DNA of 9,510 nt from Candidatus Woesearchaeota archaeon (GCA_019322435.1 JAHWIR010000018.1:1-9510), one strand, 5' to 3'; shown: positions 1-5,424, counted from the stretch's first letter. The notes: generated by a model not told the origin, from the sequence alone. Translations and numbers: made by a program.

Positions 1-738
1 GAACAAACCCGATATGGTCTAGGTGTGAATGTGTTATGATGACTGCGTCTAACTGTTTTATATTAAATTCTGGAACTTCCAGGAAAGGGTATGCATTATC
101 CCATGAAGCAACATTGACACCGCAGTCTAATAGAACTCTGGATTCTGGTGTTTGTAAAAATAAACATGAACGGCCAACTTCTCTTGCTCCTCCTAGGAAG
201 CTAATTCTAATCCATTCCTGCTTTTTTTCTCTCAGCCATCCGTCATATATCCTGTGGCCGACTTTGTCCAGGAATTTCCTTCTGTAATTAGATTCCTGGT
301 ATAGAACAGCCCTGACTCCTTCTATTATCTTTGATTTTATAGCTGGAGTTCTTCTGATCAAAGGAACCCATAATGTGGTCTTTCTTATTTCTCTCAGGAC
401 ATCTCCTTGTTTTCCTATTGCCAGTCCTGGCTTTTCAGCCTCGATTATGACTCTGGAACGTTCAGGGTCAAAGTTTATGTTTGAGATTCCTGCTTCTTTT
501 GGGATTATCTTATTTATCTCTTCTTCTGCTTCTTCCTGAGGCATTACTATCTTTGGGTCTGGCCTTAATTCTACACGTTTCTTGAATTTGTCAACTACTT
601 CCTTGATCATTCCTTTGTTATCTAGGAAGAAGTCTTGATCTTTTGTGTAAAGAACAATGTTTGCTCCTTCAAATCCTGCATCAGAGATTTTACCCTCTGG
701 CAATTGCTTTAGTATTTCTTTTAAGATATCTGCCATGC
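1..738 (-). CDS. fttA: FttA/aCPSF1, archaeal beta-CASP ribonuclease and transcription termination factor (5' part; apparent -1 frame shift near start)
   Basis: FttA (aCPSF1) cuts nascent RNA 3' ends and releases RNA polymerase; it is the archaeal relative of eukaryotic CPSF73. About 246 residues of an expected 630-640 are in the window; the gene runs off the left edge. The N-terminal KH region holds EKPGLAIGKQG (GKQG loop near 109-112). The metallo-beta-lactamase domain begins near 178 with FLGGAREVGRSC, LLDCGVNV and the metal-binding H-x-H-x-D-H box (HSHLDH, 237-242). From base 718 down to base 2 the reading is uninterrupted in one frame. The only well-placed ATG (736-738) is in a different frame and stops after nine codons (TAA at 709-711). 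The frames join by a -1 step at A-AAA-AAG (718-724). In the body frame there is a stop at 758-760 and no ATG, GTG or TTG before a TTG at 701-703. It lies 72 bp downstream of psmB, an adjacency also seen in other archaea. Family identity is certain; the start is not. Confidence 0.9.
718..724 (-). other. Phased A-AAA-AAG slippery heptamer or homopolymer indel at the start of fttA
   Basis: Read from the ATG at 736-738 on the minus strand, codons five to seven are TTA AAA AAG, so the heptamer A-AAA-AAG is in the exact phase of a canonical -1 slip site. Re-reading the G after the slip gives GAA ATA CTA, which is the frame of the whole fttA body. The joined N-terminus would read MADILKKEILKQLPEG, similar in length and character to known aCPSF1 N-termini. 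A lost A in an A7 run would look the same. Programmed or transcriptional slippage, a sequencing or assembly error, and a real mutation cannot be told apart from this sequence alone. Confidence 0.6.
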
Positions 739-802
739 TCGATTTTCTCTTGTATTTATTTTATTAGCTCGTAAACTCGGCACCCATTGACTGGGTTTTG
801 AT

Positions 803-821
803 TAGAAGATCTAAGCTTCTA
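803..821 (-). other. Small hairpin spanning the psmB stop codon
   Basis: TAGAAG (803-808) and CTTCTA (816-821) form a perfect 6-bp stem with a 7-nt loop that holds the psmB TAG (811-813). A second inverted repeat follows in the psmB-fttA gap: ACCCA (782-786) and TGGGT (792-796) with a 5-nt loop. No long U-tract follows either one, so they may be 3'-UTR structure or an mRNA processing site, or chance. Confidence 0.35.
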
Positions 822-1446
822 GTTTAGTATCTAACAGTTTTTCCAGTACTTTCTTTACTCCTTTGTTGGTTACAGTGTAAACTACAATGCCGTTTCCTGA
901 AGCAACATCTCTCTGCAAAGCAGAGTTTATTCCTTTTATTGCTAGGTTGATTCCGTCTTTTACAGATATATTCTCTTTGTAGTTTGCTTCTAATAGGCCG
1001 TAGACCATTGGTGATCCAGAACCTGAAGAGACAAAATCATCTATATCTGTTATAGATCCGTCTGGTGCTAAATCGCATAGATGGAATCCTTTTTCATCTC
1101 TGCCGCCAACAATAAAATGTGTAAATCCAGGTATTAGGCTGAATTTTCTAATATTGTTGTAGACAATACCTGACAATAGGTTTGCTGCTTCTTTTACTGT
1201 GTTTAGTTTTCCTGTCTTTAGATGTTTTAGCTTCAGCTCTGCTTTTATCAGCTTTACAACCAATTGAATATCTGAAACAGTCCCTGCAATTGTAACAGCA
1301 ATATCATCTGTTATCTTCAGAACTTTTTCCACTTTCTTAGCTGCCAAGAAATAACCAGCTGTAGCTCTTCTGTCAGCTGCTAACACTAATCCATCTTTAC
1401 AAACTAAACCTAAAGTTGTTGTACCAGTTTTAAGTTCTTTTTCCAT
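811..1446 (-). CDS. psmB: 20S proteasome beta subunit
   Basis: This is the catalytic beta subunit of the archaeal 20S proteasome, an N-terminal threonine protease that forms the two inner rings of the cytoplasmic chamber. From the ATG at 1444-1446 it has 211 residues: an 8-residue propeptide MEKELKTG followed by TTTLG, the same propeptide length as in Thermoplasma. Taking the Thr after TG as mature Thr1, Asp17 (in AADRRA) and Lys33 (in KKVEKV) fall exactly in place. The SGSGS turn and the RDVASGNG segment, carrying the conserved Asp and Ser, follow near the C-terminus. The protein should therefore be active. A GTG twelve bases upstream (1456-1458) could add four residues, but a GGTGG ribosome-binding site (about 1455-1459) overlaps it and suits the ATG. 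psmB has its own upstream TATA box, and fttA follows on the same strand. The alpha subunit gene is not in the window. Confidence 0.96.
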   Translation of the reverse strand: MEKELKTGTTTLGLVCKDGLVLAADRRATAGYFLAAKKVEKVLKITDDIAVTIAGTVSDIQLVVKLIKAELKLKHLKTGKLNTVKEAANLLSGIVYNNIRKFSLIPGFTHFIVGGRDEKGFHLCDLAPDGSITDIDDFVSSGSGSPMVYGLLEANYKENISVKDGINLAIKGINSALQRDVASGNGIVVYTVTNKGVKKVLEKLLDTKLEA

Positions 1447-1518
1447 TTTAATTACCACCCAGAATTAAACCTCTTATAGAATTAAGGGTTGGGTATGTGA
1501 GTATGAATATACAAGGGG

Positions 1519-1526
1519 TATTTAAA
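1519..1526 (-). promoter_or_regulatory. TATA box for psmB
   Basis: TTTAAATA on the minus strand, between the end of the upstream orphan operon and psmB. Transcription would begin near 1494-1497, giving a leader of about 50 nt that contains the GGTGG ribosome-binding site. A weaker CTATAAG (1473-1479) lies nearer the gene and would give an almost leaderless message. Confidence 0.55.
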
Positions 1527-1536
1527 GGTTATGGTT

Positions 1537-1884
1537 TTAACTTCTAAAAGTCATGCCATGTCCTTTATATTCAACAGAATTATCTTCCTTAACCAGATAT
1601 TCTAATTCAGCTCCACCACCAGATAAAATTGCAACATTTTTAAAACTTAGTATTGCAGAATCTGGTTGAGGTCTCTCAAAATCACAAATTGTAAATCTTC
1701 CATGTCTATTCCCTTCAGAATATTTCTGGAAAATCTCATCAAGTTCTGTTTCTGTTTCTAAATCTTCTGGTACATACATACCCATAGGTCTTTCTGCCCT
1801 GTTGTCTCTCAAATCTCTTAATACGTTCTTGAATACTACTTCATTTTCTCTTGCAACTTGCCTATAATCTTGACCTGGTATCAT
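1537..1884 (-). CDS. Hypothetical protein, second gene of a two-gene operon
   Basis: I do not recognise this 115-residue protein. It has no signal peptide, membrane segment or metal motif. The N-terminal half is highly charged and probably helical (ETETELDEIF). The C-terminal half looks like beta strands, with SFKNVAILSGGG followed by ELEYLVKEDNSVEYKGHG. The ATG at 1882-1884 is preceded by a perfect archaeal ribosome-binding site, AAGGTGAT, which overlaps the TAA of the upstream gene. The two genes are 12 bp apart and almost certainly co-transcribed and translationally coupled. Its stop is only about 10 bp from the psmB TATA box, so the transcription units abut. It is real by context; its function is unknown. 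Confidence 0.75.
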   Translation of the reverse strand: MIPGQDYRQVARENEVVFKNVLRDLRDNRAERPMGMYVPEDLETETELDEIFQKYSEGNRHGRFTICDFERPQPDSAILSFKNVAILSGGGAELEYLVKEDNSVEYKGHGMTFRS

Positions 1885-1899
1885 TTTATTATCACCTTA
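1885..1899 (-). promoter_or_regulatory. Ribosome-binding site overlapping the upstream stop codon
   Basis: On the minus strand the TAA of the upstream orphan (1897-1899) runs directly into GGTGAT (about 1891-1896), then ATAATAAA and the ATG at 1884. The match to the archaeal 16S anti-Shine-Dalgarno is strong and the spacing is about 7-8 nt. It sets the start of the downstream gene and suggests termination-reinitiation coupling. Confidence 0.7.
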
Positions 1900-2304
1900 T
1901 TTTAATATATCTGTAATAGATATTTCTTCTCCCTTGTCTCTTCTTTCAACTTTAGATACTTTATATTCTTTATCACCTATCTGGAATATTTCTCCTCCTG
2001 ATTCATGTATTGCTGATAATTGATAAGCCAAATCTGATAATTTACAAAGCTTTGCTGATAATTTAGGATTACAATCTAAATCTTCTAACTCAGGATCCGT
2101 AAACGAATACATCACAACCTGCCCGCCAATATTATCTTTAAATCTAATATCCAAAATTAAGTTGCAGTAATCTACTCCTGCTTTTTCAATAGACATTGCT
2201 CCTCTAAAATTATCAAAATCATTTTCGCTAGAGAAATCTTCTCTAAATGAATATTCTTTCATTACAGCAGGCCTATTTTCAAACATAACTTCTTCTTTTT
2301 TCAT
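1897..2304 (-). CDS. Hypothetical acidic protein, first gene of a two-gene operon
   Basis: I do not recognise this 135-residue protein. It is acidic and soluble, with no signal peptide or membrane span. The middle (AGVDYCNLILDIRFKD, then GGQVVMYSF) looks like paired beta strands. A helical stretch follows (LSAKLCKLSDLAYQLSAI), then a short strand pair (GEIFQIGDKEYKVSKVE). The ATG at 2302-2304 lies 24 bases from a TATA box at 2328-2335 with no Shine-Dalgarno at a usable distance, so the message is probably leaderless. It is followed 12 bp later by another orphan that shares its transcript. A function in common with that gene is likely but unknown. Confidence 0.75.
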   Translation of the reverse strand: MKKEEVMFENRPAVMKEYSFREDFSSENDFDNFRGAMSIEKAGVDYCNLILDIRFKDNIGGQVVMYSFTDPELEDLDCNPKLSAKLCKLSDLAYQLSAIHESGGEIFQIGDKEYKVSKVERRDKGEEISITDILK

Positions 2305-2430
2305 TTTATTATAATTTATATTACTCCTTTATAAATCTTTCTATTTTAGTAACTTATAAGTAGTAACAGAAGCTCTGTAATATGTGAATTTAGGGGTTTG
2401 AGAAGGCTGAATTCAGGCATTAGAGAGGCT
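2305..2430. other. Gene-free gap with promoter and several inverted repeats
   Basis: This 126-bp gap lies between the lysine-rich orphan and the two-gene operon. It holds the operon's TATA box and three short inverted repeats: ACAGA/TCTGT (2366-2370 and 2374-2378), the perfect palindrome CTGAATTCAG (2407-2416), and TTAGAG/CTCTAA (2420-2425 and 2429-2434, across the upstream stop codon). I see no C/D-box motifs, tRNA or ORF here. Confidence 0.5.
2328..2335 (-). promoter_or_regulatory. TATA box of the two-gene orphan operon
   Basis: TTTATAAA (self-complementary) on the minus strand. The edge nearest the gene is 24 bases from the A of the ATG at 2304, the spacing expected if transcription starts at the start codon. 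Confidence 0.6.
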
Positions 2431-2434
2431 CTAA
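2420..2434 (-). other. Hairpin across the stop codon of the lysine-rich orphan gene
   Basis: TTAGAG (2420-2425) and CTCTAA (2429-2434) form a perfect 6-bp stem with a 3-nt loop. The stop codon TAG (2431-2433, minus strand) lies inside the stem. The palindrome CTGAATTCAG follows about 4 bp further downstream. No U-tract follows, so a classical intrinsic terminator is not supported; a 3'-end structure is possible. Confidence 0.35.
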
Positions 2435-2967
2435 ACGTAAAATACACCAGGCATAGCATTGCCTACTTTCTGCATGTCTATCATGAACATGTTCCACATC
2501 TTGTTGAACTCCTTCCAATAGTTGTATTTCTCTTTATCTTCTATAGTTAATCTGTCCAGGCTGTTTCTGAGCATTAGGTTTATTTGCTCTTTTTTTATTA
2601 TTTTTTCTGCTTCTGAATAGGTTAGTGTTGGATTTGCTTCTTGTTTCTCTATGCTTGTGTAGGATTCATATGGTTTTTTGTAAGGATTTCCCATATGGCT
2701 GAAGAGTTTACTGTAGTCTAAGGAGTTTTGCTGGTAGAAATTGGCTTTTTGGTAGTCTATGTGTGCTTTGTTTTCAATGTTTTTTGCTATTTTCTTTAGT
2801 TTTTCTTTACCGGCCTTTTTAGCTACTTTCTTAGATTTAGCCGGAACTGCCTTTTTCTTTTGCTTCTCTAACTCTTTTAGAATCTCTTTTATCTCTGATT
2901 GCTTTATTTTAGAAATAGCTTTTGGCTTGCTTTTCAAAACCTTTTTTTTCTTTTTGATTTTAAACAC
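2431..2967 (-). CDS. Hypothetical protein with a lysine-rich, histone-H1-like N-terminus
   Basis: I do not recognise this 178-residue protein. The first ~65 residues are extremely basic and low in complexity (IKKKKK at the start, then VPAKSKKVAKKAGKEKLKK), resembling H1-like or nucleic-acid-binding tails. The rest is aromatic- and Met-rich and probably helical (YNYWKEFNKMWNMFMIDM near the end), with no membrane span. The start is a GTG (2965-2967), the first possible codon after an in-frame stop at 2977-2979. The bases GAGGTG there look like a Shine-Dalgarno but include the GTG itself, so the start is unsure. It lies 66 bp downstream of proS with no TATA box between, so it is probably read through from proS. 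DNA or RNA binding is inferred from composition only. Confidence 0.65.
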   Translation of the reverse strand: MFKIKKKKKVLKSKPKAISKIKQSEIKEILKELEKQKKKAVPAKSKKVAKKAGKEKLKKIAKNIENKAHIDYQKANFYQQNSLDYSKLFSHMGNPYKKPYESYTSIEKQEANPTLTYSEAEKIIKKEQINLMLRNSLDRLTIEDKEKYNYWKEFNKMWNMFMIDMQKVGNAMPGVFYV

Positions 2968-3033
2968 CTCGTGTTGTTAGTATTCCGACTTTACGGTTCC
3001 ACGTGAGTGCAGGAATTTCACCTGACTTTCCTT
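2968..3033 (-). other. GC-richer spacer between proS and the lysine-rich orphan
   Basis: This 66-bp spacer is about 44% GC over its central 58 bases, clearly richer than other gaps here. On the minus strand it can form several small stems: CAGG/CCTG, TTCC/GGAA and CCG/CGG around TAAAGT. It contains no TATA box, ORF or recognised RNA motif, and it would be part of the proS transcript. An unidentified structured RNA or 3'-UTR element is possible. Confidence 0.35.
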
Positions 3034-4473
3034 TTAATATGATTTGCTAAAGTAAGTTATATATTTTGCCTTTTTTCCACAGTGCAGGCATTTGTCTGCT
3101 GCTTTTGCTTTTTCATCAAATGAGATTAATCTTGAGGATGCTCCTTCTGTCTTGTCTTTGATCCAGTCTTCGCATTCTCCTTCTCCGCAGAAAGGCATCT
3201 TTACTATTTTCTTCTCTCTTATTCCTTTTACAACATCTCCCCATTTCTTTGCTGTTATTGTTGAGGTTTTTAGGAATTTTTGTGATTTTGTGAACAGGTT
3301 TTTATGAATATCATCTAAGATTTTTGGTATTTTTTTGTTTAATTCTTTGATCTTTACAAATGTTTTTTCTCCTGTGTCTCTTCTGACCAAAACAACCTGG
3401 TCTTTTGCTAGATCTTTTGGGCCAAGCTCTGCTCTTAATGGGATTCCTTTCATCTCCCATTCATTATATTTCCATCCAGGTGTGTATTCATCCCTGTCAT
3501 CTAAGAGAGGGTTGAATTCTTTTAACTGCTGTTTTAGTTCTTCTGCCTTATCCAGTATTTGTTTAGTATCTTTTCCTTTTATGATTGGAACAATGACTAG
3601 TTTGTTTTCAGCTATTCTTGGAGGAAGTATTAATCCTTTGTTGTCTCCGTGAGCCATTATTATTGCTCCTATCAATCTTGTGGAGAATCCCCATGAGTTT
3701 TGCCAAGGGGTGTGCATTTTTTCATCTTTTCCCAGATACTTTATTCCAAATCCTTTTGAAAATCCCTGCCCTAGATTGTGGGATGTTCCGCACTGCAGTG
3801 CTTTTCCGTCTGGCATGAATGCTTCAATTGTATATGTTGTTTTTGCTCCTGCAAATTTCTCTTTTGCTGTTTTTTGTCCAATTAGAACAGGTATAGCTAG
3901 CAGGTCTTCAACTAATTTTTTGTATTCATCTAAGAACATCAAAGCTTCATCATTGCTTTGTTTTTCTGTTTCATAGACACAGTGGCCTTCCTGCCAAAGA
4001 AATTCTCTTGTTCTTAGGAAAACTTTTGTCTGCTTTACTTCCCATCTCAATACATTGCACCACTGGTTTATCCTTAATGGAAGGTCTCTATGAGATCTTA
4101 CCCATTTGCTGTAGGAATCATACATTATTGTCTCTGATGTAGGTCTTATAGCCAAACGCTCCTCATCTTCTTCTGTCTTTTCAATCCATGCTAATTCAGG
4201 AGCAAAACCTTCTGCATGCTCTGCCTCTTTCTTAAAGAATGATTCCGGGATTAGAAGTGGGAAATAGGCATTTCTTACTCCTTTTTCTTTTATCACTTTG
4301 TTGAAATAAGCCTGGATATTTTCCCATATTGAATAGGCATTTGGCCTTATAACCATGAAGCCTTTTATTGTAGAAGTATCTGCTAGTTCTGCTTTCTGGC
4401 ACACCTGAGAATACCATTCTGGCATGTCATCTTGTTTTTTTGTTGTTATTCCGATGTTCTTTTCTTTTGGCAT
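3034..4473 (-). CDS. proS: Prolyl-tRNA synthetase, archaeal/eukaryal type
   Basis: Charges tRNA-Pro with proline in the cytoplasm; class IIa synthetase. At 479 residues it is the usual length of the short archaeal form, without the bacterial editing insert. The class II core shows AYFPLLIP (about 69-76), RPTSE (110-114), motif 2 with NVLRWE and TREFLWQEGH (140-163), and motif 3 around TRLIGAIIMAHGD (265-277). An HGTP anticodon-binding domain follows from about 292 (KLVIVPI). The C-terminal domain specific to this type carries four cysteines, C429 and C433 then C462 and C465, likely binding zinc, and ends in the characteristic tyrosine (FSKSY). The ATG at 4471-4473 is 24 bases from a TATA box with no Shine-Dalgarno, implying a leaderless mRNA. 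The lysine-rich orphan follows on the same strand and a small orphan gene diverges upstream. Confidence 0.97.
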   Translation of the reverse strand: MPKEKNIGITTKKQDDMPEWYSQVCQKAELADTSTIKGFMVIRPNAYSIWENIQAYFNKVIKEKGVRNAYFPLLIPESFFKKEAEHAEGFAPELAWIEKTEEDEERLAIRPTSETIMYDSYSKWVRSHRDLPLRINQWCNVLRWEVKQTKVFLRTREFLWQEGHCVYETEKQSNDEALMFLDEYKKLVEDLLAIPVLIGQKTAKEKFAGAKTTYTIEAFMPDGKALQCGTSHNLGQGFSKGFGIKYLGKDEKMHTPWQNSWGFSTRLIGAIIMAHGDNKGLILPPRIAENKLVIVPIIKGKDTKQILDKAEELKQQLKEFNPLLDDRDEYTPGWKYNEWEMKGIPLRAELGPKDLAKDQVVLVRRDTGEKTFVKIKELNKKIPKILDDIHKNLFTKSQKFLKTSTITAKKWGDVVKGIREKKIVKMPFCGEGECEDWIKDKTEGASSRLISFDEKAKAADKCLHCGKKAKYITYFSKSY

Positions 4474-4496
4474 ATGTAATCATTTCTTCATTATTA

Positions 4497-4504
4497 TATA
4501 TAAA
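4497..4504 (-). promoter_or_regulatory. TATA box of proS
   Basis: TTTATATA on the minus strand, 24 bases from the A of the proS ATG. It lies about 22 bp from the TATA box of the divergent plus-strand gene. Confidence 0.6.
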
Positions 4505-4525
4505 TGTTACTAGAAACATTAAATT

Positions 4526-4533
4526 TTTATAAT
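4526..4533 (+). promoter_or_regulatory. TATA box of the plus-strand orphan gene at 4555
   Basis: TTTATAAT preceded by an A-rich ATTAAA that fits a B recognition element. It is 22 bases from the ATG at 4555. It lies downstream of the ATG at 4504, so the longer ORF would begin before its own promoter. Confidence 0.55.
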
Positions 4534-4554
4534 TTTTACTTTATTTTTAGTTAT

Positions 4555-4866
4555 ATGACAACAATACCAGAGTTAATAAAGGAAATTTCAGGCATAATAG
4601 GGGTTAAGCTTCCTAAGTATCAAATAGGATTAGAGCAAGGCCAGCTAGAAAATATACTTTACCAATTAAGAGACTATAAAATACCTGATATGGTTAAGCC
4701 AAAAGGAGATAGGCCGGAAAGATTAGGCGCTCCTTCTGAGAAAAGGACAGATTACAGGCAAAAGTTGGCTGATTATATTGAATTGAACACAAAGATAACC
4801 CTTCCTGTGAATTCTACAGTTCCTGCTAGGTTTTATGACAGTATAGCTGATTATCTTGGATTGTAG
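4555..4866 (+). CDS. Hypothetical protein, 103 residues
   Basis: I do not recognise this small soluble protein. It begins MTTIPELIKEISGIIGV, has a Gln/Leu-rich helical segment (GLEQGQLENILYQLRDYKI), a charged Pro/Arg-rich middle (KPKGDRPERLGAPSEKR) and an amphipathic C-terminus ending DSIADYLGL. There are no membrane segments or metal motifs. I chose the ATG at 4555 rather than the in-frame ATG at 4504 because a TATA box lies between them at leaderless spacing. The extra 17 residues of the longer form are Phe/Tyr-rich in a way that reflects AT-rich promoter DNA. It diverges from proS and converges on the minus-strand orphan, overlapping it by 41 bp at the 3' ends. Confidence 0.65.
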   Translation: MTTIPELIKEISGIIGVKLPKYQIGLEQGQLENILYQLRDYKIPDMVKPKGDRPERLGAPSEKRTDYRQKLADYIELNTKITLPVNSTVPARFYDSIADYLGL

Positions 4867-5206
4867 ATTGAACCAGTTTTTCTATAGCAGAAAAAGCTTC
4901 TTCATAATCTTCTATTGGCTTCAAAGAATAGCCGTTTGTAGATATCTTGAATTTTTTTTTAATAATAAAATAATCTATTTTTATCTCCCCTAAGGTCCAG
5001 AAATATTTTTCTGTTATTGAAGATTCCAAAAACATGTCTTCACCTTTACTATTCTTTCCAAGAGGGGCTTTATAGGGTTTTGGTTCGTCTGCCTTATGTT
5101 TCTTGATTTTATCATAACCAAGCTTATATTTATCTATTAATTTGTTGAGAAATTCAGTCACGTCTTCTAAATACCATATGATTTTTCCATCTGGTAGTGT
5201 TTTCAT
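4826..5206 (-). CDS. Hypothetical protein, 126 residues
   Basis: I do not recognise this protein. It starts MKTLPDGKIIWYLEDVTEFL, continues with a Lys-rich stretch, and has a beta-like segment (GEIKIDYFIIKKKFKIST) and a helical C-terminus (YEEAFSAIEKLVQSTIQ). No signal peptide or membrane span is visible. The ATG at 5204-5206 is preferred over the TTG at 5212 because it lies 25 bases from a TATA box, the leaderless spacing seen throughout the window. Its last 13 codons and stop overlap the 3' end of the converging plus-strand orphan. The tRNA-Arg gene lies just upstream on the same strand, so read-through from the tRNA promoter is possible. Confidence 0.6.
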   Translation of the reverse strand: MKTLPDGKIIWYLEDVTEFLNKLIDKYKLGYDKIKKHKADEPKPYKAPLGKNSKGEDMFLESSITEKYFWTLGEIKIDYFIIKKKFKISTNGYSLKPIEDYEEAFSAIEKLVQSTIQDNQLYCHKT

Positions 5207-5230
5207 TTTCAAAAAAGATATATCTGTGAT

Positions 5231-5238
5231 TTTATAAA
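5231..5238 (-). promoter_or_regulatory. TATA box of the minus-strand orphan gene at 5206
   Basis: TTTATAAA preceded on the minus strand by GTAAAC, a reasonable B recognition element. It is 25 bases from the A of the ATG at 5206 and lies just beyond the duplicated tRNA 3'-end sequence. Confidence 0.6.
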
Positions 5239-5248
5239 GTTTACGGGA

Positions 5249-5279
5249 AGAACGGGCCTTGGAGATATAGAACGGGCCT
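5249..5279. repeat. Direct repeat of the tRNA-Arg 3' end
   Basis: AGAACGGGCCT occurs at 5249-5259 and again at 5269-5279, exactly 20 bp apart. The second copy is the end of the tRNA-Arg gene (discriminator base and acceptor strand, seen on the plus strand) plus four trailer bases. The first copy lies in the trailer or spacer. It resembles a short att-like duplication, or a slip duplication of the tRNA end; 11 bp is too short to decide. Confidence 0.7.
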
Positions 5280-5344
5280 ACCAGGATTCGAACCCGGATT
5301 AACCGCTCCGAAGGCGGTTGTGCTATCCATTACACCATAGGCCC
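5273..5344 (-). tRNA. tRNA-Arg, anticodon TCG
   Basis: A complete 72-nt cloverleaf on the minus strand, without an encoded CCA. The acceptor stem is GGGCCTA/TAGGCCC with discriminator G. The D stem is GTGT/GCAC with an 8-nt loop containing GG. The anticodon stem is ACCGC/GCGGT with loop CTTCGGA, giving anticodon TCG (reads CGA and, by wobble, other CGN codons). The variable loop is 4 nt, and the T stem CCGGG/CCTGG has loop TTCGAAT. There is no intron. Its synthetase gene argS lies 1.4 kb away in the same window. Confidence 0.97.
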
Positions 5345-5367
5345 ACAATAATATAGAAATCTTATAG

Positions 5368-5377
5368 TTTAAAAAAG
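5368..5377 (-). promoter_or_regulatory. Possible TATA box of tRNA-Arg
   Basis: An AT-rich TTTTTTAAAC on the minus strand begins 24 bases from the tRNA 5' end (5344), so transcription would start at or close to the mature end. A second candidate, CTATAAG (5361-5367), is closer. Support is spacing only. Confidence 0.4.
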
Positions 5378-5416
5378 TATCTTAAATTGTAAGAAAATAT
5401 CAAAAGTGTAAAAAGG

Positions 5417-5424
5417 TTTTTATA
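5417..5424 (+). promoter_or_regulatory. TATA box of the DUF5678-like gene
   Basis: TTTTTATA on the plus strand, 24 bases before the ATG at 5448 but only 6 bases before the ATG at 5430. This is the reason for preferring 5448 as the start. Confidence 0.5.

Noticed and set aside
36..287. Plus-strand ORF of 83 codons
   Set aside because: It is antisense to fttA codons that encode the conserved metallo-beta-lactamase start and KH region; the minus-strand reading is clearly the real gene.
1444..1458. GTG start for psmB at 1456-1458
   Set aside because: The GTG overlaps the GGTGG ribosome-binding site; starting at ATG 1446 gives the usual 8-residue propeptide.
2305..2430. Possible C/D-box small RNA
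   Set aside because: CTGA occurs, but no RTGATGA C box at suitable spacing on either strand.
2759..2980. Plus-strand Phe-rich 73-codon ORF resembling a membrane protein
   Set aside because: The Phe/Leu richness is the complement of the Lys/Glu-rich N-terminus of the minus-strand gene; there is no promoter or ribosome-binding site for it.
2976..3033. Resemblance of the spacer to RNase P RNA (AGGAAAGTC) or group II intron domain V (CACGT, GAACCG)
   Set aside because: Only isolated 5-9 base matches in the wrong order; the spacer is far too short for RNase P RNA and no intron ORF or splice context is present.
3092..3976. Several plus-strand ORFs within proS
   Set aside because: All are antisense to an intact, well-conserved ProRS; their compositions (Phe/Ser/Leu-rich) are typical of shadow frames of Lys/Glu-rich genes.
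5249..5279. Full integrative element attachment site
   Set aside because: Only 11 bp are repeated, the copies are 20 bp apart and no integrase lies in the window, so it is reported as a repeat and not as an att site.
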